Shown: positions 19,900 to 30,283 of the stretch, piece by piece | How positions within the stretch are numbered: position 1 is the stretch's first letter | How the letters are laid out: each line of letters starts with the position of its first letter | From: Takakia lepidozioides | Lineage: Eukaryota; Streptophyta; Takakiopsida; Takakiales; Takakiaceae | Assembly: GCA_030704615.1 (NCBI GenBank) | Contig: CM060734.1 | Location: forward strand, 47,072,042-47,136,041 | Reading direction: 5' to 3' | Length of the DNA stretch: 64,000 bases | Program-made: the position numbers and the translations under genes | The notes under the pieces: model-generated | The model's input: the letters and a program-made list of their open reading frames with translations, nothing else | Told to the model about the DNA's origin: nothing | Database searches by the model: none

Positions 19900-21800
19900 T
19901 AATCGCCACTCAGAACGTTGTTCTTTGCACCGGCATGGCATGTCAGCATGCATATCAGCCCAAACTCATTACTCCGTGAGCCTTCCACTGCCGGAGTGTG
20001 CCCATTCAAGCCAGATCTTCGAAACGCAGGGATGGAATGGGGTTTTGAAACCAGCATTGCCTAATTGGATACCCAATTCAGCTCCGCATCTTGGTCCATT
20101 AATCTGCTGCACATTGTGAAGTTTTTTGCCCGTCACCGCAAGTTGAAGAAGGAGTATTCTTAAAACACGGGTACTCATAATCTGAAAATGGCTCCAGCTT
20201 ATGTTGCTTGAGTGCGAATATGAGTGTGGTTGGCTTGGCAGCTTTACATCTGGTCCATCCCACTCGATATGATGAGCAGGTTCAGCTTGACTTCTCTCAC
20301 ACAAAAGACGCTGCCAAGATGGGGTTTGTTGCCCTAGATGACTTCCCGTCGTTGTTCTGGGCTGCAACATACAATTAATCTGGCCCATGGCGAGGGCCTT
20401 GCCTTCCACCAATCATTTGTAAGTCCTGTGAAACTGTTTTTGTGGCAGTTTGTAAGCAGTGGGCAGCGATGGTGGGCTGTTGTAGGATTTGATGAACTCA
20501 ATGTCGTGTACTGACAGCAACCCCTCATCTCTTATGCAAGCATTCAACAAGCCAAGTTGACTGCAGAGCGTATTCAGCCCCCCACGTTTCTAGTTGCCTA
20601 ATGTTCTTCATCTCCTGGGCAGAGCATTTTCCAGGGTCTCCATCTTTGATGACACACTATCTTCTCATGTGGTTCAGCTTTGGTCTTGCTCTTGTTTGCA
20701 CCACCCCAATGAAGGGCAGTTCCCACCTGCTTGATTCTCTCTATATGGTTGTCTTGGGTCTTGGCAGGGTTTCCCACAACCGCCTTTCCTTTTCAGACTG
20801 CCAGTCATCAGCCTCGTTATCCAATGCTTCACTTTCTTCCCAAGTGAAGTGCTCTCCTCTTTTATGCTTCAACGTCCCTGCAGATGTCTTTTTCTTCATC
20901 TCCCGTGGTGCTTTCGAATGAATGAGCACTGATTTACATCTGTTGGCAACACTTACGGTGTCCCTTTCCTTGCATGCCACTGCAGGCCCGCATTGACTTT
21001 CTTGGCAGGGAAGTCTCCTCCTTCTCCCTCATTTTCTGGCTCTGTTGGTGCCCCACTCACCATGCTATTAGGGCTGCACTTATTTTGTGGTGTTGCGCCA
21101 GCCAAGGGCGATCTTTCACTGGTTCGATTGTTGGCAACAGCTGATTGGAGTCTTCTTGGCAAAGTCTCCCACGAGCTCCCATCAATTTCAAGCATCAGGT
21201 TTTCTACCCTGCCCTTCCACTTTTCATAAGCGAGGTGCCTGTCTTCCTCCCTTTCACTCTTCAGCCTCTCAGGCAGATTTTTCTTCATGCGATTGCTGCT
21301 CCCATACTTCCAGTCCTTGTTTAATTTTCTCCAGCCATCACCCTCAGATTTGACAAGGTATTGCTGCCCTTCCTTGTGTCTTTCCTCACTCCCAGCTGCT
21401 GGTTTTATCCCAGATTCACCTCTCATCCTTGCCTGGGGTTTTGCTTGCCAAACAGCCCTTGTGTGGGGAACTTCAACGAAAGGCAACATCTCATTCTCAG
21501 CTCCTGTCTTTGTACCTCTTTGCAGCAGTCCAGCCTCGGGTGCCTCACTATCTGATTGCTGGGTTGCATTCTTCGCCGCCAACCTTTGACAAGAAAGTGT
21601 GCTCCATCTTCCTCATCTCCTACTAGCCTAATCAACAATTTTGTCTTGGCAGCTCCCTTGCCATGAGTGCCTTGTCTCACTGCATCTCCCTTGGCTGCCC
21701 ACCATCCGTGGAGTCTTTCTTGCACTATTCTGACCCTCGTTGGCATGCACTTTGCTGCGATGCCCCACATGTATTTGCTGCTCCCTTTAATCATCAACAT
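19900..21800 (-). pseudogene. decayed minus-strand ORF cluster of unknown identity inside the CACTA element
   Basis: A 209-codon frame (20953-21582) begins LAAKNATQQSDSEAPEAG and contains WRKLNKDWKYGSSNRMKKNL and SSWETLPRRLQSA. The frame directly upstream (21590-21800; SKYMWGIAAKCMPTRVRIVQ) appears to be the same protein one base out of frame near 21585. A third piece (20741-20980) has a related RRLWETLPRP phrase, hinting at an internal repeat. I recognise no transposase or other domain. It could be a diverged CACTA accessory protein, a captured host gene or another element's gag. Confidence 0.35.
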
Positions 21801-22289
21801 AGTGCTCCAGAGCTAGTTCCTCATTGTTGACCAGTTGACCTTCTCAGCCCTTGGACCCCATTTTCCCTTCTCCCATGTTGCCTCGTCTTTCTGCTTCATC
21901 ATTTGCTTTACTTGCACGATGTTGCTTCTTCCCTACAGCTCATCATGTGTTGTGGCTCTTTCCCATGTTGCACTCACTCCCATCATACGTTGTGCAGTTG
22001 ATAAGACTGAGATGAGTTGATGCAGGATAGGGGGAGGGCTTGCTGGTGTATGTTGTCAGATAGGCCCCATGCACAGAGTCAAAGCTGGAAGTCAGCCTTG
22101 CAAGGACCCAAGTGAGAGAAGTCTGGTGGGGGTAGCATCTTGGGGGATGGCAGTTAGGGCAATGTGTGTCTAGGGCAATATATGTCATAGCAGCGGGTGA
22201 TGTGCTGCCAATTTTGAGGATAGAGACAGCCTGTAAGCTGTAGATTTGTATAAGTGGTTTCTTCTGACACATATTGCTCCCAGTTTGCC

Positions 22290-22445
22290 ACAACCAGTTG
22301 TTTTGCGTTTGTAGTGCATGTGCGAGCCTGCTGGGGAAGGGTAAAGAGGTCCATGGTTGCATCGTCAAATCTGGAATTGTGGCAGATGTCATTATGAACA
22401 ATACCCTTGTGGACAGGGAGTGTTCAACAATATGGCTGAGCGAAG
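22290..22445 (+). pseudogene. PPR triplet fragment inside the CACTA element
   Basis: Carries VCSACASLLGKGKEVHG-like, IVADVIMNN-like and NNMAER-like codons with frame breaks, ending CAATATGGCTGAGCGAAGGA at 22427-22446. The text nearly repeats that at 19470-19620, so the element holds two related pieces. Confidence 0.7.
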
Positions 22446-22467
22446 GATAGAGTGTAATGACTGCTAA

Positions 22468-23548
22468 TGAAGGCACCTTCTTCAATTTCACCTTGTTTTC
22501 CCTTCTTATCAGAATCGCCCCTAACTATTCATGTCTGAATTCTGCAAGTTAGCTGGTTGAATGAAGCTTTGATAGTTTGGAGTGACTTTGACATGATTCT
22601 GCCAATGTGACAACAGGAAAGTATCAGAAACAGGTAACATAGACGAGGAGAAGTTGTGGAATGAATATTTTTCTGACCCCAGTCAATGGTGGGACAATCG
22701 AGGCAAGAAGGTGAATGTTTGTTGGATTATAGAGAGTAGCAGATGCAATTGAGCATAGGAACTAGTGTGATAAGTTGAGTTGGGTGCTTCCTAGAACAAG
22801 TCTAGGCTGTCATCGTCAACTGCTAGCAACAAGGCAAGGTTGTATGCATGATTCGTGCGAGGCATGGATAGTTGAAGGAGCAAGGATAGAGTGTGGGTGC
22901 AGATTCACCCAAGAGGGCCAGACTTCAAGCTCCAGATTAACTATGAAGCTACAAGAAACCTGCATGGGTAGATGGTCAACTGGCAGCAACGGCACAATTG
23001 ATAAAATCAGACATTGTTAATGAAGGCATCTTCTTCAGCACATTTCACCCTGTTTTTCCCTCTTATTAGAATCGGTCCAAAATTTCCATGTTGAATTATG
23101 CAAGTTAACTGGTTGAGTGAATCTAGTTTGGAGTGACTTTGACATGATACTGCTATGTGACAACAGGAAAGTATCAAAAAACAAGTAACAAACATGAGGA
23201 GAAGCTGTGGAATGAATACTTTTCTGCCCCCAGTCAATGATGGGACAACCGAGGCAAAAAGGTGAATGCCTGCTATATTTCAGAGAGTAGCAGACGCAAT
23301 TGAGCATAGGAACTAGTGTGATAAGCTGAGTTGGGTGTTTCCTAGAACAAATGTAGGTTGTCATTGTCAGCTACTAGCAGCAAGGCAAGGATGAATGCAT
23401 GATTTGTGCAGGGGCATGGATAGCTGAAGGAGCAGGGATAGAGTGTGTTCCAGATTCATCCTAGAGGGCCAAATTTCAAGCAAAAGATTTACCTATGATT
23501 CCTTGTGGATCAATAACTACAAGAAACCTCCATAGGTAGATGGTCTAT
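22468..23548 (+). repeat. two tandem PPR leader modules inside the CACTA element
   Basis: Unit 1 spans about 22468-23015 and unit 2 about 23016-23548. Each runs from GAAGGCAYCTTCTTCA through GAATTCTGCAAGTTAGCTGG (or a near match), GAGTGACTTTGACATGAT and CCCCAGTCAATGRTGGGACA to the start of the PPR coding region (GTGTGGGTGCAGATTC at 22894 in unit 1). Unit 1 ends in sequence matching codons about 2-47 of the PPR frame, then restarts. Confidence 0.8.
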
Positions 23549-23564
23549 TCCGTGGAACTCACTG

Positions 23565-23775
23565 AAGTCTTGCATTATGAGGATCAGAACTGCTTGACTT
23601 GCACGAGGCCTTGACCCTTAGGCAATCCCCAGAGCAGCAGTAGCTTTTGGGCTGCTTTTTTACTTTGTGTTTTTCATTTTGTCCCATAAGCTCTTTGAGC
23701 TTTCCGCAGATGTAATAAAGTACCATTTTGTTTCATTTCATTCATTTTCATTTCATTTTGTTTCATGACATGTCT
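23565..23775 (+). repeat. LINE 3' tail inside the CACTA element
   Basis: GCCTTGACCCTTAGGCAATC, then CCCATAAGCTCTTTGAGC and GCAGATGTAATAAAG. It matches the reverse complement of 4840-4980, so one LINE family seeded both places. Confidence 0.6.
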
Positions 23776-24357
23776 TTCATCGTTTGTGCATTTCTAATGC
23801 ATGATTAGTTCTCTTGTATGGCATTACTAGTCGACTCACACTACAAACACCAAAACTCCAAAGCATGAATCACTATGAATGATTGTTCAAGTAATTTCGA
23901 GCACTTCATGTAAAGTAGTAAAGCAGTGGTTGCGCCAATTTCCGCAGTCGCAATTGCCACTGGGCATGTAGCACTGCAAGTTATGTGGTCTACTACCACG
24001 TGGCGCCCGGGCCCGTGGCCATGTGGCAGCAGTGGTGCTCGTCGTGGCGCCCCATCGGCATCCACATCGTCGTCCACGTCCGCGTCCATGTGTCACCGCT
24101 TCAGTGAGTCGGTCCACTCATCCGGAGGGAAAAGTCAAAGTCAGCCCAAAAGGTCAGACACACGGGCGGCCCGCCTGGTTACGCCACGTGATTCTTCAGC
24201 ATTAATTGCATTAATCGTTGAGCAGTTGTTCGCGCGTCTGCGTCCTTTACCACTCCAATCATTGGATGTCCAACCCAACTACCACGTCTGTTGTAACTTC
24301 CAGTCGATCCCAGTTTTTTTACTTTTACGACTCAAAATGAGTCGTTACCCCAGTGGT
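23776..24357. other. CACTA right subterminal region
   Basis: No gene. A GC-rich block (about 23990-24180) holds GGCGCCCGGGCCCGTGGCC and repeated CGTC steps. Near 24325-24350 ACGACTCAAAATGAGTCGT is a perfect palindrome-like hairpin; CACTA subterminal regions typically carry short repeated transposase-binding motifs. Confidence 0.45.
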
Positions 24358-24380
24358 AAATGACACGAATGCTTCTAGTG
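24358..24380 (-). repeat. CACTA right terminal inverted repeat
   Basis: Minus strand CACTAGAAGCATTCGTGTCA; partner at 18075-18097. Confidence 0.9.
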
Positions 24381-24383
24381 TAT

Positions 24384-25839
24384 CAACATCTCTTGCCCAG
24401 TCAGCATCAGCAAACCCCAACAAACTTGGATCTTCCACTCTCTTGTAGAGTAGACGAGAGGTTGATGTTCCTCTTAGATATCGAAATATTCTCTTCACTG
24501 CTTTCCAATGGGTTTGTCCGGGATTTGAAAGAAATTGTGAGACCACTCCCACTGAATGTGCAATGTCTGGTCTAGTACAAACTATGCAATACATCAAACT
24601 GCCGACTGCGCTTTGATAAGGAGTTTTCCTCATATCTTCTTGCTCTTCTTGAGTTTTAGGTGTCATATCCTTCGTAAGTTTCAAACCAACTTCGAGAGGA
24701 GTTGATGTTGGCTTACTCATCTCCAACTTAAACCTTTGTAGAATTGTCTCAATGTATTGTCGTTGATGCATGAATACTGTATGGTTCACTCGATCTCTGC
24801 TAATTTGAATACCAAGACAGAACCGAATCTCACCCATGTCAGTCATGGCAAACTCAGCACTCAACAGTGCTTTGGTTTCTGGCAACAACCTTTGATGATC
24901 GTTGGTGACAATGATTGTGTCATCCACATATAGAGCTATGACCACAAATTGCTCTCCCATCTTTTTCACATAGATGTTTGTGTCAGCAATGCTTCGCTCA
25001 AATCTTGTCTTTAAGAGGTAAGCATCGATCCTAGCATACCAAGCTCGAGGACTTTGTTTGAGTCCATACAAACTCTTTTGCAACTTACACACAATATCAC
25101 TTCCTCCTTGTACAAACCCTTCAGGTTGTCTCATGTAGATCTCTTCTTGTAGTTCTCCATTCAGAAATGCGGTCTTAACATCCATTTGATGAACTTTGTG
25201 ATCATGTTGAGCTGCAAGAGCTAACAACACTCTGATAGAAAAATTCTTCACCACTGGTGAGAATGTTTCATTGTAATCCACTCCTTGAATTTGTGCATAG
25301 CCTTTAGGTACAAGACGAGCTTTGTACCGGTAAATAGATCCATCAGCTTTGTACTTCAACTTGAAGATCCACTTGCAACCAATGGCTCTTCGTCCTGCAG
25401 GCAACCTAGTGAGTGTCCATGCTTTGTTTTGCATCAATGAATCCAACTCTGAGTTGATTGCTTCTTCTCATTGTAGTTTGTCTGGAGAGCGCATCGCTTC
25501 CTCATATGTAGCAGGCTCAACCACTTGTGATGCTTCTTCCATAGCTTCAATGGCACTCATAGATGTAATCAGCCTACTAGGAGCTTTTCTTTCCGGCTGA
25601 GATCTCCTTAGAATTGGCACATCTTCAACTTCATCTCTAGAGTCCATATCAACAAGTGGTTCACCAACTTCGACTCCTTGATCAACTCCATCAAGTTGAA
25701 CACCTCCATCATTTGCTTCAGCCATCTCTTGTATTGGCTCCTCATAAGACTCCTCTTGGAAATGGTGTAATGGCTCTAAGCTCATTCCCATGTCATCTTC
25801 TCCCACTACCAAAGAGGGTATGAAGCCTTCATCAAACAC
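24384..25839 (-). pseudogene. copia reverse transcriptase and upstream linker
   Basis: The frame from 25446 reads WTLTRLPAGRRAIGCKWIFK, GVDYNETFSPVVK, QMDVKTAFLNGELQEEIYM, then VIALYVDDTIIV with the catalytic YVDD, and ends at the CACTA junction after GFADADWARDVD. The linker 25468-25839 carries the usual acidic stretch and RRSQPERKAPSRL. An in-frame stop near 25468 separates the two. The RT core is well kept compared with gag and integrase. Confidence 0.95.
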
Positions 25840-26745
25840 TACGTCCCTACTGTGTTTGACAGCCTTAGTTGTCTTATTGAAAACTTATATCCCTTCACAC
25901 CTTCTGTGTAGCCAATGAAGATGCATCCTTCTGATTTGGAGTCAAGTTTCCTTCGCTTCTGAGTAGGGATATGGACATATGCACGACATCCAAAAGTCCT
26001 ACAATGAGCCACACTAGGCTTCTGACCACTCCATACCTCTTCTGGTGTTTTTCCTAACACTGATTTGGTAGGTATTCTGTTGTGAAGATATGCTGCAGTG
26101 CCAACAGCTTCTGCCCAAAAATGAATGTACAATCTCTAATATACTTGTGGCTCTTCGTTCACCATCCTTAGGAAATTGGCCTCGTTGTTGCTTCCTTTCC
26201 AAACAACCTTTGCATAGACGTATATCGCTCATCTCCTTCAATGGTAATCCTTCCACAAGATGGCTTGAGAGTTGCATCTATCTCAACTTCTTAATGCTCA
26301 CATGACCTAACCTTCTATGCCACAACTATGTTTATGACATGACAGGTGTAGATCCCAACTGTGGTGAAAATGTGGTAAGAGCACTAGAGACATGATGTTG
26401 TAATCTATACAAGCAATTATCAAGAATAGTTCTTGCTACCACAGCTCCTGAGCTATCTGTGATAGTACAACTCTCATCTTGGAATACCACTATGTATCCA
26501 TTTGCAACAATTTGCCTTACAGACAGCAGGTTCTTTGTTAAAGTAGGGACATGTATGACATTTTCCACCTCTATGGTTTCCCCTTCATTGAGCATAAGAG
26601 AGACTGAGCCTTCCCCACCAATGACATGCTTGCTATCATCTCCCAAAAGAACATATTGTGTAGGTGAAAGAGATCTATAGGATAAGAAATGCTCTCTCTC
26701 TGAACTCATATGTTGAGATACTCCTGAATCAACATACCACACATG
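25840..26745 (-). pseudogene. copia protease, GAG-pre-integrase and residual integrase
   Basis: Protease: MWYVDSGVSQHMSSE with the catalytic DSG. GAG-pre-integrase zinc region: DIRLCKGCLERKQQRGQFPK (H and C residues). Integrase C-terminal part: FWAEAVGTAAYLHNRIPTKS and RTFGCRAYVHIP. The text passes directly from ATSILEIVH to this C-terminal part near 26100-26150, so the catalytic DDE core of the integrase is deleted. Several frame breaks are also present. Confidence 0.85.
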
Positions 26746-26849
26746 CTTCTGTCTAGTAGTGGTTGAGAGAGATACAACAAATAGAATAGCATTCCTCTGA
26801 TGAGTAGCTATGTTCCCTTGACTCTCTCTGCTGCGCTCATCTACAATGC

Positions 26850-27655
26850 GCTTTCTACAATCCTTTGATCATGTGACCAAGTTTCTTGCAATAAAAGCAC
26901 CTCACTTTGGCCTTTTTGATCTTTGAGCTAGATTGAGGTTTCTAAACCCTCTGGGACTTCTGAGACATATGTGAAGAGAGTCTTCTATCAAGACTACTCC
27001 AGTCTTGCCTGTGAACAAAGCTTTGTCTACCTCTGTAGACGTACCTTGATCTTTTCTTCTTGTTTCCTCCTTTGAGGAGAAGTCCTATGACACATCAATA
27101 GTTAAGTTGGTTTTGTCCTGCTAGAACACACAAAACCATCATAGGATTCAGGTAAGGTTGCCAATAACACCACTGCGGCGTGTTCATCAGTCACATTAGT
27201 TCCCACAGAGACTAGTTGATCTCGCAACACACAAAACAAATTCAAGTGTTGTTCAACTGAGTCTGACTCGGTCATCTTTAGACCATAGAACTTTTGCATC
27301 GCATACACTTGCGATGTGACAGATTCGTCTCATATATGCTTGCTAGCTTGTCCCAAACATCCTTAGCATTCTTAGCACTTATAATGAGATGCAACTGATT
27401 GTCTCTCAAGCTTGTGATGATGCTAGCTCTTGCTTTCTGATCTTTCCTATCCCATATGGCTTGGCCAACAATAGTGTCAGGTCTTGGGACTAATCCATCA
27501 ACCACTCCCCATAGATCTTTGTCTAGAAGGACCATCTCCATCCTAAACTTCCAGGTTTGATAGTTAGCTCCATTGAATCGATCTTCCACTCTCACATCTA
27601 ATGCACTCGTCATAGACATAGAAGGAGGATTGCTAGAAGACGACGCTCCAGCCAT
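26850..27655 (-). pseudogene. copia gag with CCHC zinc knuckle
   Basis: Starts at the ATG at 27655 (MAGASSSSNPPS) and reads FNGANYQTWKFRMEMVLLD, a typical copia gag (UBN2-like). The frame breaks near 27308 and resumes as KFYGLKMTESDSVEQHLN. The zinc knuckle CFYCKKLGHMIK lies near 26870-26905, with one extra base before the final cysteine. Confidence 0.9.
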
Positions 27656-27699
27656 AATCAAGTTCTCTCAATCTCAACTACCAACTCTCACCTAGAGAA

Positions 27700-27716
27700 G
27701 AATGGCTCTGATACCA
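27700..27716 (-). other. copia primer-binding site (initiator Met-tRNA type)
   Basis: TGGTATCAGAGCCATTC directly follows the 5' LTR on the minus strand and matches the 3' end of plant initiator tRNA-Met. Confidence 0.9.
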
Positions 27717-28011
27717 TGTTAGAATTGAGCAAGAACATGAACAAGAACTAAAGTCTTAGACTAAAGCTCTCCTCCCAACCATAGAAGCCACCATCATACT
27801 CTTACACTTAGACTAGTGGCTTCATCCCCGAGCTTGTACAAGAAGGTCTCTAGAAAGTCCTACTTGGTCACTTCCACTTCCACTATGGTGACCATCCACC
27901 TTCTAGCCATTCACCTTCCAAAGGTGAGTTAAACAAGATAGTCTCTTAGACTTCTAAACTTTTGGCCTTCAAGACTCTTAGTCTTCTAGATATATTTAAT
28001 TACTTCCAACA
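27717..28011 (-). repeat. copia 5' LTR
   Basis: Partner of 17303-17604; TG...CA termini; abuts target duplication CTAAC at 28012. Confidence 0.95.
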
Positions 28012-28128
28012 CTAACGGCTTAACTAGCCTGCCTGTATATTGTAGAGCAATGCTCCTCCTATATAACATTTCTTTTTTCCTTTTTTCATACTACAGAATT
28101 GAGCTCAAAGAAACCTCATGTGCTTCCG

Positions 28129-29473
28129 TTAAATGTCTGCACAGATTCTACTGTCCGGGACTACCTCCAACCAAAGATGACATGTACGCAGGGTCCATAA
28201 CAGAGGTGAAATTAAATCTCTATTGCGACGACATTTCCTTACAAGAAAAAATTGCAATCGAGCATTGGTAGCTACAGGATGACTTGTAGCCAGAACCTCA
28301 GGTGCATGGTGGGCAACCAACTCAGGATCAACTCCAGAAGCAACTATTGTAGAACAAGTAACATCCACAACAGATTTGCCCTCCTTTGGCACTATAGAAG
28401 AGGCAGCCACGTTATTGATAGGGGCCTGAGGCACATCCACTTTTGACATCCAACCAGATACAAGTACCTCACGCACAGCAGGAACTGGCAGTGAAACTGC
28501 AATCGGAACAGGACCTGAAACTGACATAGGAACTGGCAATCTAACAACAATTGGCACTGAAGCTGACACTTGCACTTCAGATGCAAGGGGTGGTGTTGGC
28601 AATGGATTAGCAGAAGCGGGAAAGAGAAGATGCCATATGGGAAAAAGTTCTCCTGGCAATCAGATGTATCCCAGAAATTGTCATCATTGACACTAGCTGC
28701 AGGTGGCGAGACTGCATGAACTGGTTTGTTTGCACTGCTACCTGCAGCACAAGTGAAACTAGAAGAAGGAGAAGAATCTACATGCTTCCCTGCAGGATTA
28801 AATCTGATAATGCCAATTGCTGGAGTGCGTGGAGCATTCCTCCATATGGTTCAAATTACAAGATCTGTATGGTGGATAAGTGCTTGTTGGAACAGAACGT
28901 AGTATAGTACTTGGAATATGACAGTTCATTCCGTAGGAACACTAGCAGCAGTCCTTAGCAATGGAGGCAGAGACTGTCTGGCCGCAAGATTAAGTGGAGG
29001 ACGACTATCCAGGGGAGCAACATTCGTCACTTCATTCAACATTGCATGTGGAACATGAGTGATCGGAGCATGAGAATCTTCTTCCTCAAACAGCTCCGCA
29101 ATGCAAGGCACATCATCCGAATCTACAATTGGACCAGCGGATAGTTTTTGACCAATCTCACTAGTAGCATGATAGGCCTCTAGCTCGATCTGGTAGTAGG
29201 ATCATAAGGATGGATTTATGTTGAGGTTCTGAGCAGCTTTCTGCTTCATGAGCTACAGACAAGATCAGCACTTTTTTTTTCAAGCAATTTCAAGCATAGT
29301 GTTTCCGAGTTCCTAAGAAGATCAAGTAAGACTCTGGCGCCTGTGATAACAAGAGATTCTATCACATCATTTTTGGCCTGGGGCTCATCTCTCATGAGTC
29401 TGAAGTAACATACTTTCTCAGGAGTATATCCACAGAGAACCCATGCAGCATTTCTGTGGGGTCGTGCAGCCAC
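28129..29473 (-). pseudogene. decayed coding sequence of unknown identity
   Basis: Three minus-strand stretches seem to belong together. 29246-29473 reads AAWVLCGYTPEKVCYFRLMR and VIESLVITGARVLLDLLRNS. 28926-29160 reads SAGPIVDSDDVPCIAELFEE. 28129-28659 is Val/Pro-rich with a repeated LPVP/VPI pattern. Stops and frame changes separate them. The first segment looks like a real alpha-helical domain, but I cannot name the family. It could be a captured host gene or a transposon protein. Confidence 0.35.
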
Positions 29474-29746
29474 TGCATACTAATTACTTCGTGCCTCGAT
29501 TGGTCTAAGATTCCAAGCCCATACTGTGATTGTCACCTTACTGAGAAAGATTGCATTTAGTGGATGTCTGGGGGCTCTCGTACGAATTTAAACAATGAAT
29601 GGATCACACCTTAATAGTACAAATTATCTTTCGTCTTTTTGCAAATTGTCAACTGATCCGTTCTTTAAAAAGTTGATGTAACTCATCCTTCTCCCTACAA
29701 TTGTATGTCGAGTGACTCACAGCCGACAAGGAGGAACTCGCCTCTG
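29474..29746. other. intergenic, no gene recognised
   Basis: No coding or repeat signal seen. Confidence 0.4.
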
Positions 29747-30203
29747 AATTTTGTGTGGCCTCGTCGTAATGAGGCCACAGGGTGCAGAGGGGACAGGGAT
29801 CTGACAGTGGCCTGCTACATTAAAACCATCCCTATTCGCCTATTTCTCTTATATATCAAAAAAACTTCGGTTTGTTAGCACGGTGGAGGTTGTGGTTTGG
29901 TGGTAGGTCGAGTGATGTGGCGATGCAGGTGTCGGGTTCCACTCCATGTTCCGGTGGTAGGCGCTATCTACAACTATCTCCATGGAGGTTGTATGTAACT
30001 ACTCTTCTGCAGGTAGTTTCAGCTTCAGCTTGGTTTTGCAACTACCTTTATGTAAAAAATCTACATGCATGGAGGTAGTTGTAAATTTCATATGCCAAAA
30101 AAATTCTAAGTCTTAGACGCATGAAGGTAGTTTGCTCCCATATTTAATAGACGGCGGGCCCCATCGTCTGACCAGCCTCATTACGACGAGGCCACACAAA
30201 ATT
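29747..30203. mobile_element. 457-bp foldback/MITE-like element
   Basis: 29747-29775 and 30175-30203 are perfect 29-bp inverted copies (AATTTTGTGTGGCC ... GAGGC). Each arm itself contains GGCCTC and GAGGCC, a small hairpin. Inside, GGAGGTAGTT-like words and their complement AACTACC recur. No clear target duplication was found, so the superfamily is undetermined. Confidence 0.7.
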
Positions 30204-30283
30204 ATGAGCCGAAGAACTGTGTGTCCGGTTTTCTTTTTTCAGAAAATCCTCGACATTCACGTAGACATCCGCCTTCTTCCAAC

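Larger units (their letters stand above)
18075..24380. mobile_element. CACTA (En/Spm-like) DNA transposon carrying PPR gene fragments (Pack-CACTA type)
   Basis: Both ends share an inverted repeat CACTAGAARCATTCRTGTCW (about 23 bp in all, few mismatches). The 3-bp duplication TAT (plus strand) lies at 18072-18074 and 24381-24383. Ends beginning CACTA with 3-bp duplications define the superfamily. Subterminal similarity continues (ACCACTGAGGGAACAAC inside the left end, ACCACTGGGGTAACGAC inside the right). The cargo is an R copy, several degenerate PPR triplets, an unknown decayed ORF cluster, two PPR leader modules, a LINE tail and a GC-rich stretch (about 24000-24200). No transposase was recognised, so it is probably non-autonomous. 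Confidence 0.9.
17303..28011 (-). mobile_element. Ty1/copia LTR retrotransposon with a CACTA element nested inside
   Basis: LTRs at 17303-17604 and 27717-28011 begin TGTTAG and end CAACA. The element is flanked by the 5-bp duplication CTAAC (17298-17302 and 28012-28016). A tRNA-iMet-type primer site, a polypurine tract and gag-protease-integrase-RT-RNase H order on the minus strand identify Ty1/copia. The inner 18075-24380 segment is a later CACTA insertion, so the copia itself is about 4.4 kb. gag and pol have frameshifts and the integrase core is missing, so it is not autonomous. The LTRs differ by about 11 substitutions and a few indels by eye: an old but recognisable insertion. Confidence 0.95.

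Noticed and set aside
29872-30078. SINE head inside the foldback element
   Set aside because: A B-box-like GGTTCCACTCC is present, but no good A box at the right distance and no A tail.
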